Source: Trinickia caryophylli
Lineage (GTDB): Bacteria > Pseudomonadota > Gammaproteobacteria > Burkholderiales > Burkholderiaceae
Reading direction: 5' to 3'
NCBI RefSeq assembly: GCF_034424545.1
Contig: NZ_CP139970.1
Coordinates: 3,286,001 to 3,350,000 of the forward strand
DNA: 64,000 bases
Position 1 is the first letter of the stretch. Each line of letters opens with the position of its first letter. A program made the position numbers and the translations under genes. Shown here one piece after another: positions 35,575 to 43,787 of the stretch. The notes below the pieces were generated by a model that saw nothing but the letters and a program-made list of their open reading frames with translations, searched no databases and was not told where the DNA came from.

Positions 35575-36426
35575 TCAGCGTGATGAAGGGGTATCGGGTT
35601 TCGGCGCATCGCCCGTCGGCTGGCCGGCGTCCTCGTTCGGCGCGGTCGAACCCGTTTCGGCAAGCCCGAGCCGTCGGCGGCGCGCTTCGGCTGCGTCGAT
35701 CTGAGCCTGCACGGCCGGGCTCACACCGGCTACGTTTTTCGGCGCGACGCCCGAAGCCGCCATGGCTGTCTTTTTCTGACGTGCTCGTTCCAATGCCGCG
35801 GCGATGATTGCGCGCTTCTTCTCGGCGTCGGCGTATGTGTCGGTGCCTGGTTTCGTCGCGGCGGAAGGTTCCGGCACGGCGGCACGGCGCGCGGCGGCCC
35901 GCGCCTCGGCGGCCTCGCGTGCTGTCTGCTCGCGCGCGACGCGCCGTTCATGGCGCGTGCGCGCCGCATCGGCCTGTGCCGTGCTCCATGCCTGCCAGCC
36001 CGTGGCCTGCCCCGTGACCGGCACCATCGAAATGCAGTCGACGGGGCAGGGCGCCACGCAAAGATCGCAACCTGTGCAGAGTTCGGCCACGACCGTATGC
36101 ATGAGTTTCGGCGCACCGACGATCGCGTCGACGGGGCAGGCCTGCATACACAGCGTGCAGCCGATGCAAAGCGTCTCGTCGATGAACGCGAGGGGGCGCG
36201 GCCGTTCGACGCCGTTGGCAGGATTGAGCGCAATGACGGGCTTGCCGAGCAGCGTGGCGAGCCGGGCCACGCCCTCGGCGCCGCCTGGCGGGCATTGGTT
36301 GTAGCCGGCCGCGCCGCTCGCCACGGCTTCGGCATACGGGCGGCAGCCGTCGTAGCCGCACTTCGTGCACTGCGTTTGCGGGAGCAGATCTTCGATGCGA
36401 TCCGCGAGGGTATGTCGGTCTGTCAC
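35575..36426 (-). CDS. rsxB: RnfB/RsxB-like ferredoxin, soluble
   Basis: A protein of 283 residues from GTG at 36426. It begins with the Fe-S-binding segment [20 protein letters not shown] and NQCPPGG, followed by two [4Fe-4S] sites, [14 protein letters not shown] and [14 protein letters not shown], and a charged, Ala/Arg/Lys-rich tail of about 130 residues. Unlike true RnfB it lacks the N-terminal membrane helix, and no other rnf genes are present. It may donate electrons in the cytosol, possibly to the Fe-S enzyme Nth encoded just downstream. The upstream open frame has no support as coding. Confidence 0.87.
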   Translation of the reverse strand: MTDRHTLADRIEDLLPQTQCTKCGYDGCRPYAEAVASGAAGYNQCPPGGAEGVARLATLLGKPVIALNPANGVERPRPLAFIDETLCIGCTLCMQACPVDAIVGAPKLMHTVVAELCTGCDLCVAPCPVDCISMVPVTGQATGWQAWSTAQADAARTRHERRVAREQTAREAAEARAAARRAAVPEPSAATKPGTDTYADAEKKRAIIAAALERARQKKTAMAASGVAPKNVAGVSPAVQAQIDAAEARRRRLGLAETGSTAPNEDAGQPTGDAPKPDTPSSR

Positions 36427-36738
36427 GATGGGAACGCCTGGGCGTGTCTCGGCGCATTTCACTGCATTTCGCTGCATTTCGCCGCGGCATGCCACTCCGG
36501 CCGCGCTTGCCGTCGGGGCTTGTGCCACGGCTGGCCGGCGTGGGGAACTGGAGGAACGCGAAATGGGCACGCGGACAAAGCGGGCATTATCGCCGATTTC
36601 CCTGGTTGCCATCGGCGGGCCATGTGCCATAATCGAAGCGCTTTTCGCATGACCGCTTAAAAGAGGAAAGGGTGTCTTCCCACAAATAAGGCGCGTGCGT
36701 CGTGCGCGGCCGGCGTAGCGCAAGGAGGGGCCGGCAGC

Positions 36739-37410
36739 GTGGCGCGGGCAACGCGGCTCACAAAGCAAAAGGCCACCATGAACCAGCTGAAAGTCAGAAG
36801 GGATCCCGAAGGGACGCGTCGTCGTATCCTGCTCGCGGCAGCCGAAGAGTTTGCAACTGGTGGCTTGTTCGGCGCACGCGTCGATCAGATCGCTCGCCGG
36901 GCGGAGACCAACGAGCGGATGCTCTACTACTACTTCGGCAGCAAGGAACAACTGTTCACGGCCGTGCTCGAGCACGCTTTCGGAGCGCTCACCGCGGCGG
37001 AAAAGGCGCTGGACCTGTCGGGCATCGCGCCCGTCGAGGCGATTACGCGCCTTGCCCATTTCGTCTGGGACTACTACCGCGATCATCCAGATCTGCTGCG
37101 CCTCATCAACAACGAGAATTTGCACGAAGCGCGCTATCTGCAGAAGTCGACGAACATCCGCGAGATGATTTCGCCGATGGTCGCAACGCTCTCGGCGATC
37201 CTCGAGCGCGGTCAGCGTGCCGGCCTTTTTCGCGCCAATATCGACCCGTTGCGTTTTTACGTGACGCTCTCGGGGCTCGGCTACTACATCGTCTCGAACC
37301 GCTGTACGCTGCAGGCAACGCTTGGTCGCGATTTCAGCGCGCCGGCCGAGCGCAGTGAGATGGTGCAGATGAATACCGAGCTGCTGCTCGCGTATTTGAT
37401 GCGCAAGTAG
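36739..37410 (+). CDS. TetR/AcrR family transcriptional regulator
   Basis: A protein of 223 residues from GTG 36739, ten bases after AAGGAGG; ATG at 36778 (210 residues) is also possible. The N-terminal helix-turn-helix is [56 protein letters not shown]. The C-terminal part ([20 protein letters not shown] onward) is a TetR ligand domain with a RutR-like C-terminal pattern. The target is unknown; neither neighbour is an obvious pump or enzyme under its control. Confidence 0.9.
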   Translation: MARATRLTKQKATMNQLKVRRDPEGTRRRILLAAAEEFATGGLFGARVDQIARRAETNERMLYYYFGSKEQLFTAVLEHAFGALTAAEKALDLSGIAPVEAITRLAHFVWDYYRDHPDLLRLINNENLHEARYLQKSTNIREMISPMVATLSAILERGQRAGLFRANIDPLRFYVTLSGLGYYIVSNRCTLQATLGRDFSAPAERSEMVQMNTELLLAYLMRK

Positions 37411-37442
37411 TCAGGGCCCGTGGGTAGAACCGGGCCCTATCC

Positions 37443-37910
37443 TCATTTGACGTCGAGCATGCCGTAATAGCGGGCCGACGTGCCGGGAATCAGGGCGCGC
37501 TCGCTTGCGCGCAAGCGTGTGGCGAGTCGATCGAAGGCTTTCGGGAGCGCGACGGTGATACACCCCTCGCACGCATGCGCCGAGCCGATCGGATGCAGCC
37601 GGAAGCGGCCACGGCGCAGACCGTCGACGAACGTCCAGTCGTCGATGGCACCGTCGGCCCGATAGAGCGCGAAAACGTTGGCCGAAGGCCTTTCCCTGAG
37701 TTCCTTGAGCCAGCCAAGGCGGGCGACGCGTGGCTCGTCGACGATGTAGTAGCGCCCTTTCGGCAATGGCCCGCGCTTTGCATCGGTTACGGCGGCCGGA
37801 TTGTTGAGCTGGCCCGGGCGGCCGGAGTAGGCGGGGACGGTCAGCCCGCCGCAGGTGAGGATGCTGAGCGGTTGGCTGTTGAGTACGAACGTGCATTGAG
37901 CGAGCGGCAT
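37443..37910 (-). CDS. DUF2778 (Tlde1-like, L,D-transpeptidase fold) protein
   Basis: A protein of 155 residues: FVLNSQPLSILTCGGLTVPA, PGQLNNPAAVTDAKRGPLPK and the C-terminal RLHPIGSAHACEGCITVALP. The His-x-n-Cys pair (HPIG...EGCI) matches the catalytic arrangement of DUF2778/Tlde1 proteins, which cut or modify peptidoglycan stem peptides. In several bacteria these are type VI secretion effectors with a neighbouring immunity gene. No signal peptide and no immunity-like gene are visible here. Confidence 0.8.
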   Translation of the reverse strand: MPLAQCTFVLNSQPLSILTCGGLTVPAYSGRPGQLNNPAAVTDAKRGPLPKGRYYIVDEPRVARLGWLKELRERPSANVFALYRADGAIDDWTFVDGLRRGRFRLHPIGSAHACEGCITVALPKAFDRLATRLRASERALIPGTSARYYGMLDVK

Positions 37911-38054
37911 CTATCGGGCGTCCCTATCGTTCAGGTAACGCGCGATGCTAGGCGTGGCGTCGCGCCTGCATGCCTCCGGCGATGTTTTTCGGACGTAATC
38001 CCACGTTTCATGCGAACCGCATGGTCACGCGCAGCGGCCGGCACAACAATAGCA

Positions 38055-38089
38055 ACAAAAAGGGCTGCATCGTGACGTCGATGCAGCCC
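38055..38089 (-). terminator. Rho-independent terminator of phaZ
   Basis: On the minus strand a perfect 11-bp stem (38079-38089 with 38062-38072, six-base loop) is followed by five T's (complement of 38057-38061). It lies 39 bases after the phaZ stop codon. Confidence 0.93.
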
Positions 38090-38127
38090 TGCTGTGCGTG
38101 GAAACCGGCTCCGCGGTGCTCCCGCGC

Positions 38128-39405
38128 TCAGACCTCGACGGGCTCGGCCTGGGCCTTCGTCTCCTTGTTGTGCGCGAGGATGAAGTCGCGCAGTTGCGGG
38201 TAGATGATCGTGCGCCAGCGGCGGCCGGAGAAAATGCCGTAATGGCCGCATTTCTCGGCCGTGAAGTGATGCTTCTCGCCCTCGGGAATGCCGCTGCACA
38301 AAAGGTGCGCGGCGCGCGTCTGGCCGCAGCCGGAGATGTCGTCGAGTTCTCCCTCGATCGTGAAGAGGGCCGTGCGCTTGATGTCCTGCGGGCGCACGCG
38401 CTCGCCGTCGATATCCCACGTGCCCTCGGCGAGGCGGAATTCCTGGAATACGATGCGGATCGTGTCGAGGTAATACTCGGCGGCCATGTCGAGCACCGCG
38501 TTGTATTCGTCGTAGAACCGCCGGTGCGCCTCGGCGTCTTCCTCGTCACCGCGCAGCAGGCTTTGATAGAAATCCCAGTGCGAGGCCGCATGGCGCTCCG
38601 GGTTCATCGCCACGAAGCCGGCGTGCTGAAGGAAGCCGGGATAAACGTGTCGCCCGACTCCGGGGTAGTTCTGCGGCACGATGTGGATCACGTTGTTCTC
38701 GAACCACTCGTACGAATGCTGCATCGCGAGGGAGTTGACCGACGTGGGGCTCGAGCGCGCGTCGATCGGGCCGCCCATCATCGTCATGGTGCGTGGCGTG
38801 TCCTCGCCGCGGCTCGCCATCAGCGAGATTGCCGCGAGCACCGGCACAGTCGGCTGGCATACCGACAGCACATGCATGTTCTTCGCGCCGATGTGGCGGA
38901 TGAACTCCTGAATATAAGCGACGTAGTCGTCCAAGTGGAACGGACCGTTTTCAACGGGCACCATGCGCGCGTCGATCCAATCCGTGATGTACACCTTGTG
39001 ATCCTGCAGCAGCGTGCGCACCGTATCGCGCAGCAGTGTGGAGTGGTGTCCGGAAAGCGGCGCGCATACGAGCACCACGGGCTCGTCCTTCAGTTGCGCG
39101 ACTGCGTCGCTGTCGTCGGCGAAGCGCTTGAAGCGCAGCAGGCGGCAAAACGGCTTCTCGATGATCGTTTGCTCGATGATCGGGATGTTGTGGCCGTCCT
39201 TCACGATCTGATGGATGTCGAATTCCGGTTTTTCGTAGTCCTTGCCGAGCCGGTAAAGCAGCTCATAGCCGGCCGCGTACCGCGTGGCGCCGGGCACGTA
39301 GGCGAAAGGGCTCGCGGGGTTGGCGAACGACTTCGATGCGGCCTGAGCCCAGGCCGTCAACGGATTCAAGAGCGCGCGCTGGAATTCGTAGAACTGGTAA
39401 AGCAT
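38128..39405 (-). CDS. phaZ: Intracellular polyhydroxyalkanoate depolymerase
   Basis: A protein of 425 residues, close to the 419-residue PhaZ1 of Cupriavidus. The start MLYQFYEFQRALLNPLTAWA is diagnostic. The active-site cysteine at 183 in HVLSVCQPTVPVLAAISLMA is in the same position as in PhaZ1, with MTMMGGPIDAR and CGHYGIFSGRRWR downstream. It breaks down stored poly(3-hydroxybutyrate) granules in the cytosol. CGGGAG precedes the ATG. A minus-strand promoter and a strong terminator frame it as a single-gene unit. Confidence 0.96.
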   Translation of the reverse strand: MLYQFYEFQRALLNPLTAWAQAASKSFANPASPFAYVPGATRYAAGYELLYRLGKDYEKPEFDIHQIVKDGHNIPIIEQTIIEKPFCRLLRFKRFADDSDAVAQLKDEPVVLVCAPLSGHHSTLLRDTVRTLLQDHKVYITDWIDARMVPVENGPFHLDDYVAYIQEFIRHIGAKNMHVLSVCQPTVPVLAAISLMASRGEDTPRTMTMMGGPIDARSSPTSVNSLAMQHSYEWFENNVIHIVPQNYPGVGRHVYPGFLQHAGFVAMNPERHAASHWDFYQSLLRGDEEDAEAHRRFYDEYNAVLDMAAEYYLDTIRIVFQEFRLAEGTWDIDGERVRPQDIKRTALFTIEGELDDISGCGQTRAAHLLCSGIPEGEKHHFTAEKCGHYGIFSGRRWRTIIYPQLRDFILAHNKETKAQAEPVEV

Positions 39406-39510
39406 GATGAACGGCTCCCGCTGTGGAGACTTCGAGCAGTGAAGCGCGGCGCTCGGCGTCGCGGCATGCTGGCCTGGAAAATTGTGCTCGCTGCCTGCCA
39501 GACTCGATCG

Positions 39511-39540
39511 ATGATACAGGGCAAACATGTCTAGGTGCAA
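39511..39540 (-). promoter_or_regulatory. Sigma-70 promoter of phaZ
   Basis: On the minus strand TTGCAC (39540-39535), 18 bases, TATCAT (39516-39511). Transcription would start near 39504, about 100 bases before the ATG. The -35 box lies in a TTGC/GCAA-rich stretch of the kind bound by PhaR, but the link is only suggestive. Confidence 0.6.
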
Positions 39541-39681
39541 CGCAGCAATTTCCCGTCCAGGCGGGGATTTTCCCGTATATGGGAAGTCGCCCGAAGTGCC
39601 GACATGAAGCCGCGTCGAAAGCCAATGGAAAGGTTGGCGGGCCCGCGGCGCATCGCACAATGCGCCGCGCGCAGCGCTCCG

Positions 39682-41532
39682 TCAGCGGGCCATATCCGGC
39701 CGATCGGGTTCGCCATGGGCCGACGAGCCGTTGGGGTGCCCTGTGGCCCGCGTCATTTCCTGCTCGTGCCGCATGAGGTTCAAGCCGGTGTGAACCAGCG
39801 CCACATGCGTGAATGCCTGGGGAAAATTACCGGTCAGCCGCTTCGCGCGCGGCTCGTATTCCTCGGAAAGCAGTCCCAGGTCGTTGGCAAGCCCGATGAG
39901 CCGTTTGTACATCGCGTGAGCCTCGTCGAGCCGGCCCTGCAGCGCGAGGTTGTCGACCATCCAGAAGCTGCACGCGAGGAACGCGCCCTCGCCCGGGGGC
40001 AGGCCGTCGTCCACGTCGTCGCTGCGGTAGCGAAGCACGAACCCGTCGTACATCAGTTGGCGCTCGATGGCGGCCACGGTCGAGACGACCCGCGGATCGC
40101 GCGGCGGCAGGAAGCCGACGAGCGGCATCAGGAGCAGGCTTGCATCGAGATCGTCGCCGCCGTAGACCTGCGTGAAGGCGCCGAGGCGCGCATTGAAGCC
40201 CTGCGCGCAGACGTCCGCATGAATCGTGTCGCGCAGCTCGCGCCAGCGATCGGCAGGCCCCGGCAGGCTGAACGATTCGCACGAGCGCACGGCGCGGTCG
40301 AACGCCACCCACGCCATCACTTTCGAAAAGGTGAACTGCTGGCGGCCGCTGCGGACTTCCCAGATCCCTTCGTCGGGCTCGCGCCAGATTTTCTCGAGAT
40401 GTTCGAGCAACACGCGCTGCAGCGCCCACACAGTCTCGTTCGTATGCAGCCCGCCCACGCGTGCGAGATGCAGCGCATTCATGACTTCGCCATAGACGTC
40501 GAGCTGCAATTGCCCCACTGCGTTGTTGCCCACTCGCACGGGCTTTGCGCCTTCGTAGCCCGGCAGCCAGTCGATTTCCGTCTCGGGCAGCCTTCGTTCG
40601 CCGGCCAGACCGTACATGATCTGCACCTGGGACGGGGCGCCGGCCAGCGCCCGGCCCAGCCAGGCGCGCCAGGCCCGTGCCTCGTCGTAATACCCGCAGC
40701 GCATGAGTGCGAGCAGTGTGATCGTGGCATCGCGCAGCCAGCAGTAGCGGTAATCCCAGTTGCGCGTGCCGCCGAGCTGCTCGGGCAGCGACGTGGTCGG
40801 GGCCGCCACGATGCCGCCCGTCGGCGCGTAGGCGAGCGCCTTGAGCGTGATGATCGAGCGGCGGATCGGCTCGGCATAGCGTCCTTCGACGCGGCAGCGG
40901 GCCGACCAGTCGCGCCAGTAGGTTTCGGTGCGTGCCAGCGCGGAGAACGGATCGGTGGCGGGCGGCACGCGCTCGTGCGACGACGAATAGGCCAGCACGA
41001 ACGGGATCTGTTCCCCCTCGGCCACCTCGAACTCGGCGGCTGTATGCATGTTTTCGCCATGCAGCGGCACATCGGTGCGCAGCACGACCATGTCGGGCCC
41101 GACGATCGCACGAATGCCCTTGTCGTGCCGCAGCCGCGTGACCCATGGCACCGAGAAGCCGTAATCGAAGCGCAGCGTGAGCGACATGCGCATCGGCACA
41201 CGCCCGCGTTTGCCGATGACGATGCGCACGAGCTCCGACCAGCCGTTGCCGGGAGGCATGAAATCGACGACGGTCACGGCCCCTTCGGGCGTCTCGTAGT
41301 CGGTTTCCAGAATGAGCGAGTCGTCCCGATAGCGGCGGCGGATGACGGGCGGCGCATCGCCGGCGACGGCGATGCGCCACGAGCCGTGCTCGGGCTGGCC
41401 GAGCAGGGCGGCGAAACAGGCGCCCGAGTCGAAGCGCGGCCAGCAGAGCCAGTCGACCGAGCCGTCGCGGGAGATCAGCGCGGCCGTATGGCCGTCGCCG
41501 ACAAGTGCATAGTCTTCGATAAGGGCGGGCAT
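39682..41532 (-). CDS. Glycoside hydrolase family 15 (glucoamylase/trehalase-like)
   Basis: A protein of 616 residues from ATG 41532. The N-terminal part is a beta-sandwich domain (IEDYALVGDGHTAALISRDG, SVDWLCWPRFDSGACFAALL); the rest is an alpha/alpha barrel with LPEQLGGTRNWDYRYCWLRD, FSKVMAWVAFDRAV, and LLSEEYEPRAKRLTGNFPQA carrying the likely catalytic glutamates. The family hydrolyses alpha-glucosides, often trehalose. It probably recycles storage or osmoprotectant glucans in the cytosol. A small gene is divergent upstream. Confidence 0.92.
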   Translation of the reverse strand: MPALIEDYALVGDGHTAALISRDGSVDWLCWPRFDSGACFAALLGQPEHGSWRIAVAGDAPPVIRRRYRDDSLILETDYETPEGAVTVVDFMPPGNGWSELVRIVIGKRGRVPMRMSLTLRFDYGFSVPWVTRLRHDKGIRAIVGPDMVVLRTDVPLHGENMHTAAEFEVAEGEQIPFVLAYSSSHERVPPATDPFSALARTETYWRDWSARCRVEGRYAEPIRRSIITLKALAYAPTGGIVAAPTTSLPEQLGGTRNWDYRYCWLRDATITLLALMRCGYYDEARAWRAWLGRALAGAPSQVQIMYGLAGERRLPETEIDWLPGYEGAKPVRVGNNAVGQLQLDVYGEVMNALHLARVGGLHTNETVWALQRVLLEHLEKIWREPDEGIWEVRSGRQQFTFSKVMAWVAFDRAVRSCESFSLPGPADRWRELRDTIHADVCAQGFNARLGAFTQVYGGDDLDASLLLMPLVGFLPPRDPRVVSTVAAIERQLMYDGFVLRYRSDDVDDGLPPGEGAFLACSFWMVDNLALQGRLDEAHAMYKRLIGLANDLGLLSEEYEPRAKRLTGNFPQAFTHVALVHTGLNLMRHEQEMTRATGHPNGSSAHGEPDRPDMAR

Positions 41533-41582
41533 GTCGTGGGCGGTGAGCGCCGCTGGGCGGCGAAGCGGTTCGTTTATGGTCG

Positions 41583-41612
41583 TTGCCAGCGTCGTCGCTC
41601 GCTGGCTACAAT
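41583..41612 (+). promoter_or_regulatory. Sigma-70 promoter upstream of the 81-residue protein gene
   Basis: TTGCCA (41583-41588), 18 bases, TACAAT (41607-41612). It lies about 115 bases before the ATG at 41727, in the divergent region shared with the GH15 gene. Confidence 0.5.
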
Positions 41613-41726
41613 CGGGTCTCGGGGATTTCGGCCGCGCGTCCCGGATAGCGAGAACAACAATACGCCGCGATACCTGCGCGGCCGGCAATGCGCGATTGAC
41701 GTTCATTCACCACGAGGATTGACGCC

Positions 41727-41972
41727 ATGCTGCACCCGTCCAAAGTCGACTGCATCACCATTCTCTCAGCCGCACGCGAGCTCGGCGACGACGCCTTGCT
41801 CCCTCTCGATCCACACGCATTGGGCCTCACGCGCAACGGCATGGAAACCGCCGCGGCGTTTCTTATCGAGCGTGCCTGCTTCAAGCAACACCGCGACGGC
41901 GATGGCCATTATGCGGTGGGCGGCCTCTCGCTGCAGGGAAGACTGCGCCTCGATCAGTTCGTGAACGGCTGA
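41727..41972 (+). CDS. Conserved hypothetical protein, 81 residues
   Basis: Begins MLHPSKVDCITILSAARELG and continues DALLPLDPHALGLTRNGMET, AAAFLIERACFKQHRDGDGH, YAVGGLSLQGRLRLDQFV. The alternation of helix and short strands fits a small winged-helix-like or similar fold, but I recognise no family. GAGGATTGACGCC before the ATG is a plausible ribosome site. Its position opposite the GH15 gene gives no clear functional clue. Confidence 0.65.
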   Translation: MLHPSKVDCITILSAARELGDDALLPLDPHALGLTRNGMETAAAFLIERACFKQHRDGDGHYAVGGLSLQGRLRLDQFVNG

Positions 41973-41997
41973 GCGCGGCCGCCCCGCGCCACGGGCC

Positions 41998-42156
41998 TCA
42001 GAGCCGCAGGTGCTCGGATGCGGGGCCGATGAGGCCGAGTATGCCGATGATGATGAGGTAAAGCGCGACGATGTAGTTCAGGAGTCGCGGCACGATCAGG
42101 ATCAGAATGCCCGCGATCAGCGCGGCAAGCGGTCCAAGGCTGACGGAAATGTTCAT
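41998..42156 (-). CDS. DUF3096 small membrane protein
   Basis: A protein of 52 residues: MNISVSLGPLAALIAGILIL followed by IVPRLLNYIVALYLIIIGIL and GLIGPASEHLRL. Two hydrophobic helices and the IVPRLLNYIVA-YLI core match the DUF3096 family of unknown function. GAGGATTCGCC precedes ATG at 42156. Convergent with the 81-residue protein gene. Confidence 0.8.
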   Translation of the reverse strand: MNISVSLGPLAALIAGILILIVPRLLNYIVALYLIIIGILGLIGPASEHLRL

Positions 42157-42243
42157 GGCGAATCCTCGCGCGTGTTGAGTCGGAGTGGGCGCTTACACCG
42201 GTGCCGCTCGCGTCGGGAAACGCCGTCACCACGGAGGTTGTCG

Positions 42244-43497
42244 ATGTCGAGCATCCCTCGGGCGATGCGGTTGGCCCGGCGCGGCGGTGCGCGCGCCCTG
42301 CCATTCAGAGCGGCATTTTGGCGTAAAGGTTTCGCCGTTCTCCTCGGGCTGGCCGCGGCGCATGCGTGTGCGCAGTCGTCGGCGGCTGCGGGCGGCGGTG
42401 CCTACGATCTGCTCGTCGGCACGTATACGGCGAGCGGCAAGAGCGACGGTATCCAGGTCTATCGCTTCGATCCGCAAAGCGGGCGCGCCACGCCGCTCGC
42501 GTCGGCGAAGGCCGTCAACCCGTCGTATCTCGTGATGGGGCGGGGCAATCGCTTCGTCTATGCGGTCAACGAGCTGCCCGGCGATAATGGGCCGGCCACC
42601 GTGCGCGGCGGCGTGAGCGCGTTTTCCTTCGATCCGGCGAGCGGCCAGCTGACATTGCTCGACCGCGTGTCGGCCGAAGGCAACGACCCCTGCTATCTGA
42701 GCCTGTCGCCCGACGGCAAATACCTGCTCGCCGCGAATTATTCGGTTGCGCCCGACCCCGGTGGCAGTTTCACCGTGCTGCCCGTCGCGGCGGATGGCCG
42801 CGTCGAGCCCGCCGTTCTCACCGTTCACCACGAGGGCGGCGGGCCGGTGAGGGGCCGACAGGACAGCGCGCACGTCCATTCGACGGTCTTCGCGCCCGAC
42901 GGGCGTTACCTTTTCGTTCAGGACCTCGGCGCCGACAAGCTTTTCGCCTATCGCTACACGCCCGACGGCAGTCGCGGCCTGCTGAGTCCAACGACGGTGC
43001 GCTACGTGCCCATGCCGGCCGGATCGGGCCCCCGACATCTCGTTTTCGATGCGCGCGGGCGGTACGCCTATGCAACGAGCGAACTCGATGCGAGCGTGAC
43101 CGTGTTCCAGTACGCCGAGGGCGTTCTGCGCCCGCTGCAGACGATCAAGCTCGCGCGGCCCGGTTTTACCGGCAAGCAGGGCGCGGCGGCCATCCATTTG
43201 TCGCCCGACGGGCGCTTCCTCTACGCCACCAATCGCGGCGACGCCAACGAGATCGTCATTTTCTCCGTCGACCCGCACGACGGCCTGATCCAGGTGGTCG
43301 GGCGCCAATCGACGCTCGGCCGCACGCCGCGCGAATTCGCGATCGATCCGAGCGGACGCTGGCTCGTCGTCGGCAATCAGGACAGCGATACCGCGTACGT
43401 GTTTGCGCGCGACGCGGCCACCGGGCTGCTCGCGCCGAACCCGCTACGGCTCGACATCGGCTCGCCTGTCGACTTCAAGTTCGTGCCGGTGTCCTGA
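42244..43497 (+). CDS. 6-phosphogluconolactonase-like (YbhE/lactonase) beta-propeller, exported
   Basis: A protein of 417 residues. A basic start and signal peptide (FAVLLGLAAAHACAQSS) precede a seven-bladed propeller with repeated strands such as YDLLVGTYTASGKSDGIQVY, FDPASGQLTLLDRVSAEGND, CYLSLSPDGKYLLAANYSVA and AIHLSPDGRFLYATNRGDAN. GGAGGTTGTCG just before ATG 42244 is a strong ribosome site. The fold is that of lactonase family 10 (cis,cis-muconate cycloisomerase-like/6-phosphogluconolactonase). Export to the periplasm suggests a substrate other than the cytosolic 6-phosphogluconolactone. Confidence 0.88.
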   Translation: MSSIPRAMRLARRGGARALPFRAAFWRKGFAVLLGLAAAHACAQSSAAAGGGAYDLLVGTYTASGKSDGIQVYRFDPQSGRATPLASAKAVNPSYLVMGRGNRFVYAVNELPGDNGPATVRGGVSAFSFDPASGQLTLLDRVSAEGNDPCYLSLSPDGKYLLAANYSVAPDPGGSFTVLPVAADGRVEPAVLTVHHEGGGPVRGRQDSAHVHSTVFAPDGRYLFVQDLGADKLFAYRYTPDGSRGLLSPTTVRYVPMPAGSGPRHLVFDARGRYAYATSELDASVTVFQYAEGVLRPLQTIKLARPGFTGKQGAAAIHLSPDGRFLYATNRGDANEIVIFSVDPHDGLIQVVGRQSTLGRTPREFAIDPSGRWLVVGNQDSDTAYVFARDAATGLLAPNPLRLDIGSPVDFKFVPVS

Positions 43498-43534
43498 GCT
43501 TGCCGAGCGGGGCCGCCGGCCGTCGATACAAAGA

Positions 43535-43566
43535 GAGCCTACGCGTCAGAGCAAGCGCGTAGGCTC
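43535..43566. terminator. Bidirectional hairpin between convergent lactonase and ftsK genes
   Basis: A perfect 11-bp stem (43535-43545 with 43556-43566) with a 10-base loop. On the minus strand it is followed by TCTTTG, a weak T-run. It is well placed to end transcription from the plus-strand lactonase and possibly the minus-strand ftsK; the rest of 43498-43787 shows nothing else. Confidence 0.65.
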
Positions 43567-43787
43567 GAAGCTACCGCCTCACGGGGGGCGGGGCGGCAGG
43601 GGATGAAGCGGGATACCGGTACCGGCGGGCGTGCCGCCCGTGGTTTGATGGTTTCGATGCAACGACTATGCCGGGGCGGGTTCGGATGCGGCACGATGGC
43701 CGCCGATCTCCGTCGGGCGAGCCCGATTCGCCGCACCGCCGACTATTTCTTGCAAGCGCCGCGCACGATTTACGCACCGCACGCGCA

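Noticed and set aside
39535..41964. 809-residue plus-strand open frame opposite the GH15 gene
   Set aside because: Antisense of the GH15 gene, low-complexity translation without a recognisable fold.
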